Assembly: GCF_037975245.1 (NCBI RefSeq)
Contig: NC_092578.1
Coordinates: 11,080,321-11,144,320 of the forward strand
Length of the DNA stretch: 64,000 bases
Reading direction: 5' to 3'
Source: Apostichopus japonicus
Lineage: Eukaryota > Echinodermata > Holothuroidea > Aspidochirotida > Stichopodidae
In this document: piece after piece, positions 1 through 12,281 of the stretch
Position numbering within the stretch: the first letter of the stretch is position 1
Layout: the number at the start of each line of letters is the position of its first letter
Notes under the pieces: generated by a model
The model's database searches: none
The model's input: the letters and a program-made list of their open reading frames with translations, nothing else
What the model was told of the DNA's origin: nothing
Translations under genes and position numbers: made by a program

Positions 1-1251
1 TGCGGTACCGATCAATCGAATGTTCGTTACCGATCAATCGAATGTGCGGTACCGATCAATAGAATGTGCGGTACCGATTAATCGAATGTTCGGTACCGAC
101 CAATCGAATGTGCGGTACCGATCAATCGAATGTTCGGTACCGAACAATCGAATGTTCGGTACCGATCAATCGAATGTGCGGTACCAATCAATCGAATGTG
201 CGGTACCGATCAATCGAATGTGCGGTACCGATCAATCGAATGTGCGTTACCGATCATTCGAATGTTCTATACCGATCAATGGAATGTTCGATACCGATCA
301 ATCGAATGTTCGGAACCGATCAATGGAATGTTCGGTACCTATCTATCGAATATGCGGTACCGACGAATCGAATGTTCGGTACCGATCAATCGAATGTCCG
401 GTACCGATCAATCGAATGTACGGTATCGATGTATCGAATGTGCGATACCGATCAATCGAATGTGCGGTACTGATCAATCGAATGTTCGGTACCGATCAAT
501 CGAATGTGCGGTACCGATCAATAGAATGTGCGGTACCGATTAATCGAATGTTCGGTACCGACCAATCGAATGTGCGGTACCGATCAATCGAATGTTCGGT
601 ACCGAACAATCGAATGTGCGATACCGAACATTCGAATGGTCGGTGCCGATCAATCAAATGTTCGGTACCGATCAATCGAATGTGCGGTACCGACCAATCG
701 AATGTTCGGTACCGATCAATGGAATGTGCGGTACCGATCAATCGAATGTGCGTTACCGATCAATCGATTGTACCGTATCGATGTATCGAATGTGCGATAC
801 CGATTAATAGAATGTGCGGTACCGATCAATCAAATGTGCGGTACCGATCAATCGAATGTGCGTTACCGATCATTCGAATGTTCTATACCGATCAATGGAA
901 TGTGCGGTACCGATCAATCGAATGTTCGGTACCGATCAATGGAATGTGCGGTACCGATAAATCGAATGTTCGGTACCTATCTATCGAATGTTCGGTACCG
1001 ATCAATCGAATGTGCGATACCGAACAATCGAATGTTCGGTGCCGATCAATCCAATGTTCGGTACCGATCAATCGAATGTTCGGTACCGATCAATTGAATG
1101 TTCGGTACCTATCTATCGAATGTGCGGTACCGACCAATCGAATGTGCGGTACCGATCAATCAAATGTCCGGTACCGATCAATCGAATGTACGGTATCGAT
1201 GTATCGAATGTACGGTATCCATGTATCGAATGTGCGGTACCGATCAATCGA
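1..1251. repeat. HOR block A, copy 1 (window-truncated)
   Basis: This string of variant monomers recurs at 4115-5365, offset 4,114 bp (187 monomers). I noticed one substitution between the copies (G at 200 against T at 4314). The left end runs off the window. Beyond 1251 the similarity continues at offset 4,070 to about 1545, because copy 2 lacks two monomers (44 bp). Marker units include the CTATCTATCG variant and the pair GTACGGTATCG-ATGTATCG followed by GTACGGTATCC-ATGTATCG. Confidence 0.9.
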
Positions 1252-1565
1252 ATATGCGGTACCGATCAATCGAATGTTCGTTACCGATCAATCGAATGTG
1301 CGGTACCGATCAATAGAATGTTCGGTACCGATCAATCGAATGTTCGGTACCTATCTATCGAATGTTCGGTACCGATCAATCGAATGTTCGATACCGATCA
1401 ATTGAATGTTCGGTACCTATCTATCGAATGTGCGGTACCGACCAATCGAATGTGCGGTACCGATCAATCAAATGTTCGGTACCGATCAATCGAATGTACA
1501 GTATCGATGTATCGAATGTACGGTATCCATGTATCGAATGTGCGGTACCGATCAATCGAATGTGC

Positions 1566-2500
1566 GGTACCGATCAATTGAATGTTCGTTACCGATCAAT
1601 CGAATGTGCGGTACCGATCAATCGAATGCGCGGTACCGATCAATCGAATGGGCGGTACCGATCAATCGAATGTGCGTTACCGATCAATCGAATGTGCGTT
1701 ACCGATCAATCGAATGTTCGTTACCGATCAATCGAATGTGCGGTACCGATCAATCGAATGTGCGGTACCGATCAATCGAATGGGCGGTACTGATCAATCG
1801 AATGTGCGTTACCGATCATTCGAATGTTCTATACCGATCAATGAAATGTGCGGTACCGATCAATCGAATGTTCGGTACCGATCAATCGAATGTTCGGTAC
1901 CGATCAATCGAATGTGCAGTACCGATCAATCGAATGTGCGGTAACGATGAATCGAATGTTCGATACCGAACAATCGAATGTTCGCTACCGATCAATCGAA
2001 TGAGCGGTACCGATCAATCGAATGTGCGGTACCGATCAATCGAATGTTCGGTACCGAACAATCGAATGTTCGCTACCGATCAATCGAATGAGCGGTACCG
2101 ATCATTAGAATGATCGGTACCGATCAATCGAATGTGCGGTACCGATCAATCGAATGTGCGTTACCGATCAATCGAATGTTCGGTACCGATCAATCGAATG
2201 TGCGTTACCGGTCAATCGAATGTGCGTTACCGATCAATCGAGTGTTCGTTACCGATCAATCGAATGTGCGGTACCGATCAATCGAATGTGCGGTACCGAT
2301 CAATCGAATGTTCGGTACCGATCAATCGAATGTTCGTTACCGATCAATCGAATGTGCGTTACCGATCAATCGAATGTTCGGTACCGATCAATCGAATGTG
2401 CGGATCCGATCAATCGAATGTGCGTTACCGATCAATCGAATGTGCGTTACCGATCAATCGAATGTGCGGTACTGATCAATCGAATGTTCGGTACCGATTA
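1566..2500. repeat. Consensus-like, low-diversity stretch
   Basis: Most monomers here are the plain consensus differing only at positions 3 and 6 (GTGCGG, GTTCGG, GTGCGT, GTTCGT). The GAAC, CTATCTATC and ATGTATCG variants that mark neighbouring HORs are almost absent, most clearly from 2,110 to 2,500. Occasional GGGCGG, GAGCGG and GATCGG units occur in the first half. It resembles either a recently homogenised patch or a stretch close to the ancestral monomer. Confidence 0.75.
2402..2407. repeat. GGATCC-core monomer variant (first of 12)
   Basis: The central GGTACC is replaced by GGATCC, an exchange of the two axis bases (TA to AT) that keeps the surrounding CGG...CCG palindrome. Further copies start at 11950, 15892, 30933, 31441, 33401, 34767, 45176, 45748, 46915, 51335 and 58684. 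Several are related by the HOR offsets (11950/15892 by 3,942; 51335/58684 by 7,349). Confidence 0.9.
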
Positions 2501-4114
2501 ATCGAATGTTCGGTACCGACCAATCGAATGTTCGGTACCGATTAATCGAATGTGCGGTACCGACCAATCGAATTTTCGGTACCGATTAATCGAATGTGCG
2601 GTACCAATCAATCGAATGTGCGGTACCGATCAATCAAATGTGCGGTACCGATCAATCGAATGTGCGTTACCGATTATTCGAATGTTCTATACCGATCAAT
2701 GGAATGTGCGGTACCGATCAATCGAATGTTCGGTACCGATCAATCGAATGTTCGGTACCGAATAATCGAATGTGCGATACCGATCAATCGAATGTGCGGT
2801 ACCGACCAATCGAATGTTCGGTACCGATCAATGGAATGTGCGGTACCGATCAATCGAATGTTCGGTACCGATAAATGGAGTGTTCGGTACCTATCTATCG
2901 AATGTTCGGTACCGATCAATCGAATGTGCGATACCGAACAATCGAATGTTCGGTGCCGATCAATCCAATGTTCGGTACCGATCAATCGAATGTGCGTTAC
3001 CGATCATTCGAATGTTCTATACCGATCAATGGAATGTGCGGTACCGATCAATCGAATGTTCGGTACCGATCAATTGAATGTTCGGTACCTATCTATCGAA
3101 TGTGCGGTACCGATCAATCGATTGTACCGTATCGATGTATCGAATGTGCTATACCGATCAATCAAATGTGCGGTACCGATCAATCGAATGTTCGGTACCG
3201 ATTAATCGAATGTGCGGTACCGACCAATCGAATTTTCGGTACCGATTAATAGAATGTGCGGTACCAATCAATCGAATGTGCGGTACCGATCAATCGAATG
3301 TGCGGTACCGATCAATCGAATGTGCGTTACCAATCAATCGAATGTGCGGTACCGATCAATCGAATGTGCGGTACCGATCAATCGAATGTGCGTTACCGAT
3401 CATTCGAATGTTCTATACCGATCAATGGAATGTGCGGTACCGATCAATCGAATGTTCGGTACCGATCAATGGAATGTGCGGTACCGATCAATCGAATGTT
3501 CGGTACCGATAAATCGAATGTTCGGTACCTATCTATCGAATGTTCGGTACCGATCAATCGAATTTGCGATACCGAACAATCCAATGTGCGGTACCGACCA
3601 ATCGAATGTGCGGTACCGATCAATCAAATGTCCGGTACCGATCAATCGAATGTACGGTATCGATGTATCGAATGTACGGTATCGATGTATCGAATGTGCG
3701 GTACCGATCAATCGAATGTTCGGTACCGATCAATCGAATGTTCGTTACCGATCAATCGAATGTGCGGTACCGATCAATAGAATGTGCGGTACCGAACAAT
3801 CGAATGTTCGGTACCGAACAATCGAATGTGCGATACCGAACATTCCAATGGTCGGTGCCGATCAATCAAATGTTCGGTACCGATCAATCGAATGTGCGGT
3901 ACCGACCAATCGAATGTTCGGTACCGATCAATGGAATGTGCGGTACCGATCAATCGAATGTGCGGTACCGATCAATCGATTGTACCGTATCGATGTATCG
4001 AATGTGCGATACCGATTAATAGAATGTGCGGTACCGATCAATCGAATGTGCGGTACCGATCAATCGAATGTGCGTTACCGATCATTCGAATGTTCTATAC
4101 CGATCAATGGAATG
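2501..4114. repeat. Mosaic satellite segment
   Basis: This segment is rich in variant monomers. It contains two versions of a recurring module with the order GACCAATCGAATTTTCGG, then GATTAAT, then GTACCAATCAATCG (near 2,560 and 3,225). The same module recurs near 8,525, 10,727, 12,620, 14,669, 19,510, 22,940, 25,204, 26,632, 29,599 and 32,110. The pair GATCATTCGAAT followed by GTTCTATACCGATCAATGG also occurs here several times. All units are 22 bp. Confidence 0.8.
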
Positions 4115-5365
4115 TGCGGTACCGATCAATCGAATGTTCGTTACCGATCAATCGAATGTGCGGTACCGATCAATAGAATGTGCGGTACCGATTAATCGAA
4201 TGTTCGGTACCGACCAATCGAATGTGCGGTACCGATCAATCGAATGTTCGGTACCGAACAATCGAATGTTCGGTACCGATCAATCGAATGTGCGGTACCA
4301 ATCAATCGAATGTTCGGTACCGATCAATCGAATGTGCGGTACCGATCAATCGAATGTGCGTTACCGATCATTCGAATGTTCTATACCGATCAATGGAATG
4401 TTCGATACCGATCAATCGAATGTTCGGAACCGATCAATGGAATGTTCGGTACCTATCTATCGAATATGCGGTACCGACGAATCGAATGTTCGGTACCGAT
4501 CAATCGAATGTCCGGTACCGATCAATCGAATGTACGGTATCGATGTATCGAATGTGCGATACCGATCAATCGAATGTGCGGTACTGATCAATCGAATGTT
4601 CGGTACCGATCAATCGAATGTGCGGTACCGATCAATAGAATGTGCGGTACCGATTAATCGAATGTTCGGTACCGACCAATCGAATGTGCGGTACCGATCA
4701 ATCGAATGTTCGGTACCGAACAATCGAATGTGCGATACCGAACATTCGAATGGTCGGTGCCGATCAATCAAATGTTCGGTACCGATCAATCGAATGTGCG
4801 GTACCGACCAATCGAATGTTCGGTACCGATCAATGGAATGTGCGGTACCGATCAATCGAATGTGCGTTACCGATCAATCGATTGTACCGTATCGATGTAT
4901 CGAATGTGCGATACCGATTAATAGAATGTGCGGTACCGATCAATCAAATGTGCGGTACCGATCAATCGAATGTGCGTTACCGATCATTCGAATGTTCTAT
5001 ACCGATCAATGGAATGTGCGGTACCGATCAATCGAATGTTCGGTACCGATCAATGGAATGTGCGGTACCGATAAATCGAATGTTCGGTACCTATCTATCG
5101 AATGTTCGGTACCGATCAATCGAATGTGCGATACCGAACAATCGAATGTTCGGTGCCGATCAATCCAATGTTCGGTACCGATCAATCGAATGTTCGGTAC
5201 CGATCAATTGAATGTTCGGTACCTATCTATCGAATGTGCGGTACCGACCAATCGAATGTGCGGTACCGATCAATCAAATGTCCGGTACCGATCAATCGAA
5301 TGTACGGTATCGATGTATCGAATGTACGGTATCCATGTATCGAATGTGCGGTACCGATCAATCGA
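4115..5365. repeat. HOR block A, copy 2
   Basis: This is the near-identical counterpart of 1-1251. After about 5,365 it lacks two monomers present in copy 1 near 1,252-1,295. A related copy near 6,686-7,015 keeps those two monomers, so the loss is specific to this copy and has the form of unequal exchange in whole-monomer steps. Confidence 0.9.
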
Positions 5366-6003
5366 ATGTGCGGTACCGATCAATAGAATGTTCGGTACCG
5401 ATCAATCGAATGTTCGGTACCTATCTATCGAATGTTCGGTACCGATCAATCGAATGTTCGATACCGATCAATTGAATGTTCGGTACCTATCTATCGAATG
5501 TGCGGTACCGACCAATCGAATGTGCGGTACCGATCAATCAAATGTCCGGTACCGATCAATCGAATGTACGGTATCGATGTATCGAATGTACGGTATCGAT
5601 GTATCGAATGTGCGGTACCGATCAATCGAATGTTCGGTACCGATCAATCGAATGTTCGTTACCGATCAATCGAATGTGCGGTACCGATCAATAGAATGTG
5701 CGGTACCGATTAATCGAATGTTCGGTACCGACCAATCGAATGTGCGGTACCGATCAATCGAATGTTCGGTACCGATCAATAGAATGTGCGGTACCGATTA
5801 ATCGAATGTACGGTACCTATCTATCGAATGTTCGGTACCGATCAATCGAATGTGCGGTACCGATCAATCGAATGTTCGGTGCCGAACAATCGAATGTTCG
5901 GTACCGATCAATCGAATGTGCGATACCGAACATTCGATTGTTCAGTGCCGATCAATCAAATGTTCGGTACCGATCAATCGAATGTGCGGTACCGACCAAT
6001 CGA
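4664..6003. repeat. 1.6-kb HOR, copy 1
   Basis: This segment recurs at 6226-7630. The offset is 1,562 bp (71 units) at the left, 1,584 (72) in the middle and 1,628 (74) at the right, so copy 2 gained monomers in whole-unit steps. Unit order, including the GAACATTCGAATGG, CGATTGTACCG and CTATCTATC variants, is the same in both. Confidence 0.85.
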
Positions 6004-6225
6004 ATGTTCGGTACCGAACAATCGAATGTGCGATACCGAACATTCGAATGGTCGGTGCCGATCAATCAAATGTTCGGTACCGATCAATCGAATGTGCGGT
6101 ACCGACCAATCGAATGTTCGGTACCGATCAATGGAATGTGCGGTACCGATCAATCGAATGTGCGTTACCGATCAATCGATTGTACCGTATCGATGTATCG
6201 AATGTGCGATACCGATTAATAGAAT
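6004..6225. repeat. 264-bp local tandem duplication
   Basis: The 12-monomer string beginning GTTCGGTACCGAACAATCG at 6004 recurs 264 bp downstream (about 6268-6483) with the same order of GGTCGG, GACCAATCG, GATCAATGG and CGATTGTACCG variants. A third version starts near 4706. It is a short-range duplication at the junction of the two 1.6-kb copies. Confidence 0.8.
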
Positions 6226-7630
6226 GTTCGGTACCGACCAATCGAATGTGCGGTACCGATCAATCGAATGTTCGGTACCGAACAATCGAATGTGCGATAC
6301 CGAACATTCGAATGGTCGGTGCCGATCAATCAAATGTTCGGTACCGATCAATCGAATGTGCGGTACCGACCAATCGAATGTTCGGTACCGATCAATGGAA
6401 TGTGCGGTACCGATCAATCGAATGTGCGTTACCGATCAATCGATTGTACCGTATCGATGTATCGAATGTGCGATACCGATTAATAGAATGTGCGGTACCG
6501 ATCAATCGAATGTGCGGTACCGATCAATCGAATGTGCGGTACCGATCAATCGAATGTGCGTTACCGATCATTCGAATGTTCTATACCGATCAATGGAATG
6601 TGCGGTACCGATCAATCGAATGTTCGGTACCGATCAATGGAATGTGCGGTACCGATAAATCGAATGTTCGGTACCTATCTATCGAATGTTCGGTACCGAT
6701 CAATCGAATGTGCGATACCGAACAATCGAATGTTCGGTGCCGATCAATCCAATGTTCGGTACCGATCAATCGAATGTTCGGTACCGATCAATTGAATGTT
6801 CGGTACCTATCTATCGAATGTGCGGTACCGACCAATCGAATGTGCGGTACCGATCAATCAAATGTCCGGTACCGATCAATCGAATGTACGGTATCGATGT
6901 ATCGAATGTACGGTATCCATGTATCGAATGTGCGGTACCGATCAATCGAATGTGCGGTACCGATCAATCGAATGTTCGTTACCGATCAATCGAATGTGCG
7001 GTACCGATCAATAGAATGTTCGGTACCGATCAATCGAATGTTCGGTACCTATCTATCGAATGTTCGGTACCGATCAATCGAATGTTCGATACCGATCAAT
7101 TGAATGTTCGGTACCTATCTATCGAATGTGCGGTACCGACCAATCGAATGTGCGGTACCGATCAATCAAATGTCCGGTACCGATCAATCGAATGTACGGT
7201 ATCGATGTATCGAATGTACGGTATCGATGTATCGAATGTGCGGTACCGATCAATCGAATGTTCGGTACCGATCAATCGAATGTTCGTTACCGATCAATCG
7301 AATGTGCGGTACCGATCAATAGAATGTGCGGTACCGATTAATCGAATGTTCGGTACCGACCAATCGAATGTGCGGTACCGATCAATCGAATGTTCGGTAC
7401 CGATCAATAGAATGTGCGGTACCGATTAATCGAATGTACGGTACCTATCTATCGAATGTTCGGTACCGATCAATCGAATGTGCGGTACCGATCAATCGAA
7501 TGTTCGGTGCCGAACAATCGAATGTTCGGTACCGATCAATCGAATGTGCGATACCGAACATTCGATTGTTCAGTGCCGATCAATCAAATGTTCGGTACCG
7601 ATCAATCGAATGTGCGGTACCGACCAATCG
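6226..7630. repeat. 1.6-kb HOR, copy 2
   Basis: This is the counterpart of 4664-6003. It ends near 7,630, where the shared string (GACCAATCG followed in copy 1 by GAATGTTCGG) switches to GACCAATCGATTGTACCG. Confidence 0.85.
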
Positions 7631-8189
7631 ATTGTACCGTATCGATGTATCGAATGTGCGATACCGATTAATCGAATGTGCGGTACCGATCAATCGAATG
7701 TGCGGTACCGATCAATCGAATGTGCGTTACCGATCATTCGAATGTTCTATACCGATCAATCGAATGTGCGTTACCGATCATTCGAATGTTCTATACCGAT
7801 CAATGGAATGTGCGGTACCGATCAATGGAATGTGCGGTACCGATCAATCGAATGTTCGGTACCGATAAATCGAATGTTCGGTACCTATCTATCGAATGTT
7901 CGTTACCGATCAATCGAATGTGCGATACCGAACAATCGAATGTTCGGTGCCGATCAATCCAATGTTCGGTACCGATCAATCGAATGTGCGGTACCGATCA
8001 ATCAAATGTCCGGTACCGATCAATCGAATGTACGGTATCGATGTATCGAATGTACGGTATCGATGTATCGAATGTGCGGTACCGATCAATCGAATGTTCG
8101 GTACCGATCAATCGAATGTTCGTTACCGATCAATCGAATGTGCGGTACCGATCAATAGAATGTGCGGTACCGATTAATCGAATGTTCGG
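7631..8189. repeat. Mosaic satellite segment
   Basis: Satellite monomers all in 22-bp register. Two tandem copies of the GATCATTCGAAT / GTTCTATACC pair lie near 7,735-7,800. Otherwise it is assembled from strings seen in the flanking HORs. No other sequence is present. Confidence 0.75.
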
Positions 8190-9598
8190 TACCGACCAAT
8201 CGAATGTGCGGTACCGATCAATCGAATGTTCGGTACCGAACAATCGAATGTTCGGTACCGATCAATCGAATATGCGATACCGAACATTCCAATGTTCGGT
8301 GCCGATCAATCAAATGTTCGGTACCGATCAATCGAATATGCGGTACCGACCAATCGAATGTTCGGTACCGATCAATGGAATGTGCAGTACCGATCAATCG
8401 AATGTGCGGTACCGATCAATCGATTGTACCGTATCGATGTATCGAATGTTCGGTACCGATCAATCAAATGTGCGGTACCGATCAATCGAATGTTCGGTAC
8501 CGATTAATCGAATGTGCGGTACCGACCAATCGAATTTTCGGTACCGATTAATAGAATGTGCGGTACCAATCAATCGAATGTGCGGTACCGATCAATCGAA
8601 TGTGCGGTACCGATCAATCGAATGTGCGTTACCGATCATTCGAATGTTCTATACCGATCAATGGAATGTGCGGTACCGATCAATCGAATGTTCGGTACCG
8701 ATCAATGGAATGTGCGGTACCGATCAATCGAATGTTCGGTACCGATAAATCGAATGTTCGGTACCTATCTATCGAATGTTCGGTACCGATCAATCGAATG
8801 TGCGATACCGAACAATCCAATGTTCGGTGCCGATCAATCCAATGTTCGGTACCGATCAATCGAATGTTCGGTACCGATCAATGGAATGTTCGGTACCGAT
8901 AAATAGAATGTTCGGTACCTATCTATCGAATGTTCGGTACCGATCCATCGAATGTGCGATATCGAACAATCGAATGTTCGGTGCCGATCAATCAAATGTT
9001 CGGTACCGATCAATCGAATGTTCGGTACCTATCTATGGAATGTTCGGTACCGATCAATCGAATGTTCGATACCGATCAATCGAATGTTCGGTACCTATCT
9101 ATCGAATGTGCGGTACCGACCAATCGAATGTGCGGTACCGATCAATCAAATGTCCGGTACCGATCAATCGAATGTACGGTATCGATGTATCGAATGTACG
9201 GTATCGATGTATCGAATGTGCGGTACCGATCAATGGAATGTGCGGTACCGATCAATCGAATGTGCGTTACCGATCAATCGATTGTACCGTATCGATGTAT
9301 CGAATGTGCGATACCGATTAATAGAATGTGCGGTACCGATCAATGGAATGTGCGGTACCGATCAATCGAATGTGCGTTACCGATTATTCGAATGTTCTAT
9401 ACCGATCAATGGAATGTGCGGTACCGATCAATCGAATGTTCGTTACCGATCAATCGAATGTGCGGTACCGATCAATAGAATGTGCGGTACCGATTAATCG
9501 AATGTTCGGTACCGACCAATCGAATGTGCGGTACCGATCAATCGAATGTTCGGTACCGAACAATCGAATGTTCGGTACCGATCAATCGAATGTGCGAT

Positions 9599-9620
9599 AC
9601 CGAACATTCGAATGTTCGGT
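9599..9620. repeat. Perfect 22-bp palindrome, one monomer long
   Basis: The half-site ACCGAACATTC is followed by its exact reverse complement, centred on TCGA and straddling two adjacent monomers. The same palindrome starts at 13541, 15477, 22518, 23442, 24782, 26211, 27091, 29178, 48260, 49074, 53297, 54045, 55981, 60646, 61394 and 63330. Near-misses with one or two changes occur near 623, 3835, 4737, 7556, 11534, 16911 and 20079. It arises when GAACATTCGAAT is followed by GTTCGGTGCC. Confidence 0.9.
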
Positions 9621-11967
9621 GCCGATCAATCAAATGTTCGGTACCGATCAATCGAATGTGCGGTACCGACCAATCGAATGTTCGGTACCGATCAATGGAA
9701 TGTGCGGTTCCGATCAATCGAATGTGCGTTACCGATCAATCGATTGTACCGTATCGATGTATCGAATGTGCGATACCGATTAATAGAATGTGCGGTACCG
9801 ATCAATCGAATGTGCGGTACCGATCAATCGAATGTGCGTTACCGATCATTCGAATGTTCTATACCGATCAATGGAATGTGCGGTACCGATCAATCGAATG
9901 TTCGGTACCGATCAATGGATTGTGCGGTACCGATCAATCGAATGTTCGGTACCGATAAATCGAATGTTCGTTACCTATCTATCGAATGTTCGGTCCCGAT
10001 CAATCGAATGTGCGATACCAAACAATCGAATGTTCGGTGCCGATCAATCCAATGTTCGGTACCGATCAATCCAATGTTCGGTACCGATCAATTGAATGTT
10101 CGGTACCTATCTATCGAATGTGCGGTACCGACCAATCGAATGTGCGGTACCGATCAATCAAATGTCCGGTACCGATCAATCGAATGTTCGGTATCGATGT
10201 ATCGAATGTACGGTACCCATGTATCGAATGTGCGGTACCGATCAATCGAATGTGCGGTACCGATCAATCGAATGTTCGTTACCGATCAATCGAATGTTCG
10301 GTACCGATCAATAGAATGTGCGGTACCGATTAATCGAATGTTCGGTACCGACCAAACGAATGTGCGGTACCGATCAATCGAATGTTCGGTACCGAACAAT
10401 CGAATGTTCGGTACCGATCAATCGAATGTGCGATACCGAACATTCCAATGTTCGGTGCCGATCAATCAAATGTTCGGTACCGATCAATCGAATGTGCGGT
10501 ACCGACCAATCGAATGTTCGGTACCGATCAATGGAATGTGCGGTACCGATCAATCGAATGTGCGGTACCGATCAATCGATTGTACCGTATCGATGTATCG
10601 AATGTGCTATACCGATCAATCGAATGTGCGGTACCGATCAATCGAATGTTCGGTACCGATTAATCGAATGTTCGGTACCGACCAATCGAATGTTCGGTAC
10701 CGATTAATCGAATGTGCGGTACCGACCAATCGAATTTTCGGTACCGATTAATCGAATGTGCGGTACCAATCAATCGAATGTGCGGTACCGATCAATCGAA
10801 TGTGCGGTACCGATCAATCGAATGTGCGTTACCGATCATTCGAATGTTCGGTACCGATCAATGGAATGTGCGGTACCGATCAATCGAATGTTCGGTACCG
10901 ATCAATGGAATGTGCGGTACCGATCAATCGAATGTTCGGTACCGATAAATCGAATGTTCAGTACCTATCTATCGAATGTTCGGTACCGATCAATCGAATG
11001 TGCGATACCGAACAATCGAATGTTCGGTGCCGATCAATCCAATGTTCGATACCGATCAATCGAATGTTCGGAACCGATCAATGGAATGTTCGGTACCTAT
11101 CTATCGAATATGCGGTACCGACCAATCGAATGTTCGGTACCGATCAATCGAATGTCCGGTACCGATCAATCGAATGTACGGTATCGATGTATCGAATGTG
11201 CGATACCGATCAATCGAATGTGCGGTACTGATCAATAGAATGTGCGGTACCGATTAATCGAATGTTCGGTACCGACCAATCGAATGTTCGGTACCGATTA
11301 ATCGAATGTGCGGTACCGATCAATCGAATGTGCGGTACCGATCAATCGAATGTGCGGTACCGATCAATCGAATGTGCGGTACCGATCAATCGAATGTACG
11401 TTACCGATCATTCGAATGTTCGGTACCGATTAATCGAATGTGCGGTATCGATCAATCGAATGTGCGGTACCGATCAATCGAATGTTCGGTACCGAACAAT
11501 CGAATGTTCGGTACCGATCAATCGAATGTGCGATACCGAGCATTCGAATGTTCGGTGCCGATCAATCCAATGTTCGGTACCGATCAATCGAATGTGCGGT
11601 ACCGACCAATCGAATGTGCGGTACCGATCAATCGAATGTGCGGTACCGATCAATCGAATGTACCGTATCGATGTATCGAATGTGTGATACCGATCAATCG
11701 AATGTGCGGTACCGATCAATAGAATGTGCGGTACCGATTAATCGAATGTTCGGTACCGATTAATCGAATGTGCGGTACCGACCAATCGAATGTGCGATAC
11801 CGACCAATCGAATGTGCGGTACCGATCAATCGAATGTGCGGTACCGATCAATCGAATGTGCGGTACCGATCAATCGAATGTTCGGTACCGAACAATCGAA
11901 TGTGCGTTGCCGACCAATCGAATATTTGGTACCGATCAATCGAATGTGCGGATCCGATCAATCGAAT

Positions 11968-11993
11968 GGGCGGTACCGATCGGTAGATCGAAT
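11968..11993. repeat. 26-bp monomer (+4)
   Basis: This unit reads GGGCGGTACCGATC, then GGTA, then GATCGAAT, four bases longer than normal. It is the first break of register in the window, after 543 complete units starting at exact multiples of 22. The extra GGTA together with GATC looks like a partial copy of the monomer core. Confidence 0.9.
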
Positions 11994-12281
11994 GTGCGGT
12001 ACCAATCAAACGAATGTGCTATACCGATCAATCGAATGTTCGGTACCAATTAATCGAATGTGCGGTACTGATCAATCGAATGTGCGGTACCGATCAATCG
12101 AAAGTTCGGTACCGATCAATCGAATGTTCGGTACCTATCTATCGAATGTTCGGTACCGATCAATCGAATGTGCGATACCGATCAATCGAATGTTCGGTGC
12201 CGATCAATCCAATGTTCGGTACCGATCAATCGAATGTGCGATACCGATCAATCGAATGATCGGTACCAATTAATCGTATGT

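Larger units (their letters stand above)
8190..12281. repeat. 4.1-kb HOR, copy 1
   Basis: This block recurs at 12282-16222. The offset is 4,096 bp from about 8,190 to 8,900 and 3,942 bp from about 8,930 to 12,280. The 154-bp difference is exactly seven monomers. An internal 154-bp repeat (strings starting near 8,776 and 8,930) supplies the homology for that loss. It carries the only 26-bp monomer of its half (11968-11993). Confidence 0.9.

Noticed and set aside
496-741. Reverse-strand 81-codon frames (also 2740-2985, 4610-4855, 6172-6417, 11474-11719, 15416-15661)
   Set aside because: They appear only where variants such as GACC or GAAC remove the TTGATC that supplies TGA on the reverse strand; same repeat peptide artefact.
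3400-3440. TATA-like promoter in TTCTATACC variants
   Set aside because: It is a recurrent monomer variant with no gene downstream and no other promoter element.
4026-5801. Long forward open frames (591 to 596 codons, also 53972-55762 and 61321-63111) as a repeat-protein gene
   Set aside because: The monomer lacks stops in all forward frames, overlapping frames give the same peptide, frames end wherever a variant makes TAA, TAG or TGA, and no start context, intron signal or non-repeat domain is present.
11968-11993. Insertion scar of a mobile element at the 26-bp unit
   Set aside because: The four extra bases (GGTA) occur within the monomer itself and no target duplication or element remnant is seen; local slippage explains it.
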